Assembly (NCBI GenBank): GCA_001771975.1
Contig: MERE01000191.1
Location: 1-13,546, forward strand
Source of the DNA: Betaproteobacteria bacterium RIFCSPLOWO2_02_FULL_68_150
Lineage (GTDB): Bacteria > Pseudomonadota > Gammaproteobacteria > Burkholderiales > SG8-39
DNA length: 13,546 nt
Reading direction: 5' to 3'
In this document: piece by piece, positions 13,231 to 13,546 of the stretch
How the letters are laid out: the number at the start of each line of letters is the position of its first letter
How positions within the stretch are numbered: the stretch's first letter is position 1
Notes under the pieces: generated by a model
The model's database searches: none
What the model was told of the DNA's origin: nothing
What the model saw: only the letters and a program-made list of their open reading frames with translations
Program-made: the position numbers and the translations under genes

Positions 13231-13546
13231 ATGGAGAGCACGCAAGCCACGCAGGCCCCGGTCATCGCCATCGACGGCCCCTCCGCCTCGGGCAAGGGCA
13301 CAGTCGCCAAGCGCGTCGCCGCAGCATTGGGCTTTCACTATCTTGAGAGCGGTGCGCTCTATCGCCTCGTCGCGCTCGCCAGCCTGCGCAACGGTGTTTC
13401 CGCGGACGATGAGCCCGGTCTCGCGCGCTTGGCATCGTCGCTCGACGTCGGATTTAAGGACGGCGCGATCTTCCTCGCGGGCGAAGACGTCACGGTCGCT
13501 CTGCTGGACGAATCCTCCGGCAGCCGTGCCTCGGAGGTCGCGCGCC
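13231..13546 (+). CDS. cmk: Cytidylate kinase (5' part, cut by window edge)
   Basis: The first 105 codons of CMP/dCMP kinase, which phosphorylates CMP and dCMP with ATP in pyrimidine nucleotide recycling (full length about 220-230 aa). The Walker A motif is GPSASGKGT (16-24), followed by LESGALYRLVALA (38-50), LDVGFKDGAIFLAGEDV and RASEV near the edge. The start is ATG at 13231 with a few extra residues (MESTQATQ) before PVIAIDGP. Its ribosome site is poor, so it may rely on re-initiation from the toxin gene 10 nt upstream. Oddities: E39 replaces the usual Asp of LDSGA, and LL replaces the usual I/L-Arg after GEDVT. The gene normally follows aroA directly; here it is separated from it by the TA insert. 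rpsA is expected beyond the right edge. Confidence 0.95.
   Translation, partial: MESTQATQAPVIAIDGPSASGKGTVAKRVAAALGFHYLESGALYRLVALASLRNGVSADDEPGLARLASSLDVGFKDGAIFLAGEDVTVALLDESSGSRASEVAR

Noticed and set aside
1..13546. CRISPR arrays, tRNA/rRNA genes, transposases, integrases or a new defence system
   Set aside because: I found no regularly spaced repeats, cloverleaf-type sequence, DDE or recombinase motifs. The accessory genes are recognisable TA families.

Overview
The window reads as chromosomal DNA of a GC-rich betaproteobacterium (Burkholderiales/Nitrosomonadales type), probably from an uncultured lineage. The reasons are gene order and protein style. A gyrA - serC - (serA) - pheA - hisC - tyrA - aroA - cmk succession is typical of Betaproteobacteria. 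The left-end OmpA-family protein (short, two-Cys N-terminus, Pro/Ala/Lys linker, OmpA C-terminal domain) closely resembles Bordetella/Burkholderia OmpA proteins. No database search was possible; all family names come from motifs read in the translations.

Layout. (1) 1-1938, minus strand: a truncated OmpA-like peptidoglycan-binding outer-membrane protein, preceded in the same direction by an MTA/SAH-deaminase-type amidohydrolase (mtaD). (2) 1939-2057: a divergent promoter region. (3) 2058-4733, plus: gyrA, with an intrinsic Ala at the quinolone-relevant position 83 and a Gly/Asn low-complexity tail. (4) 4734-4882: a leader region with a candidate -10 box, a hairpin and a possible 18-aa leader ORF whose stop overlaps the serC start. 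(5) 4883-11497, plus: a tightly packed operon serC-serA-pheA-hisC-tyrA-aroA. Its junctions are an 8-nt overlap, a 13-nt gap, a 0-nt gap and two 4-nt overlaps, so translational coupling is likely. It covers two steps of serine synthesis (3-phosphoglycerate to phosphoserine), the shikimate step to EPSP (aroA), and the branches from chorismate/prephenate to Phe and Tyr. The HisC-type aminotransferase probably serves both histidine and aromatic transamination.

(6) 11498-13230: an accessory insert of about 1.7 kb at the point where aroA and cmk are normally adjacent. It holds a minus-strand ribbon-helix-helix antitoxin / PIN toxin pair convergent with aroA, a decayed ABC-transporter substrate-binding protein gene with its start and C-terminus kept but its middle deleted, and a plus-strand DUF433 antitoxin / DUF5615 PIN-like toxin pair. 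(7) 13231-13546, plus: the 5' part of cmk, starting 10 nt after the second toxin's stop and running off the right edge (rpsA would be expected beyond).

Most of the window is conserved housekeeping sequence. The unusual part is the double toxin-antitoxin insert, which places cmk directly downstream of a TA operon. I see no clearly undescribed system, CRISPR array, tRNA, rRNA, transposase or integrase.
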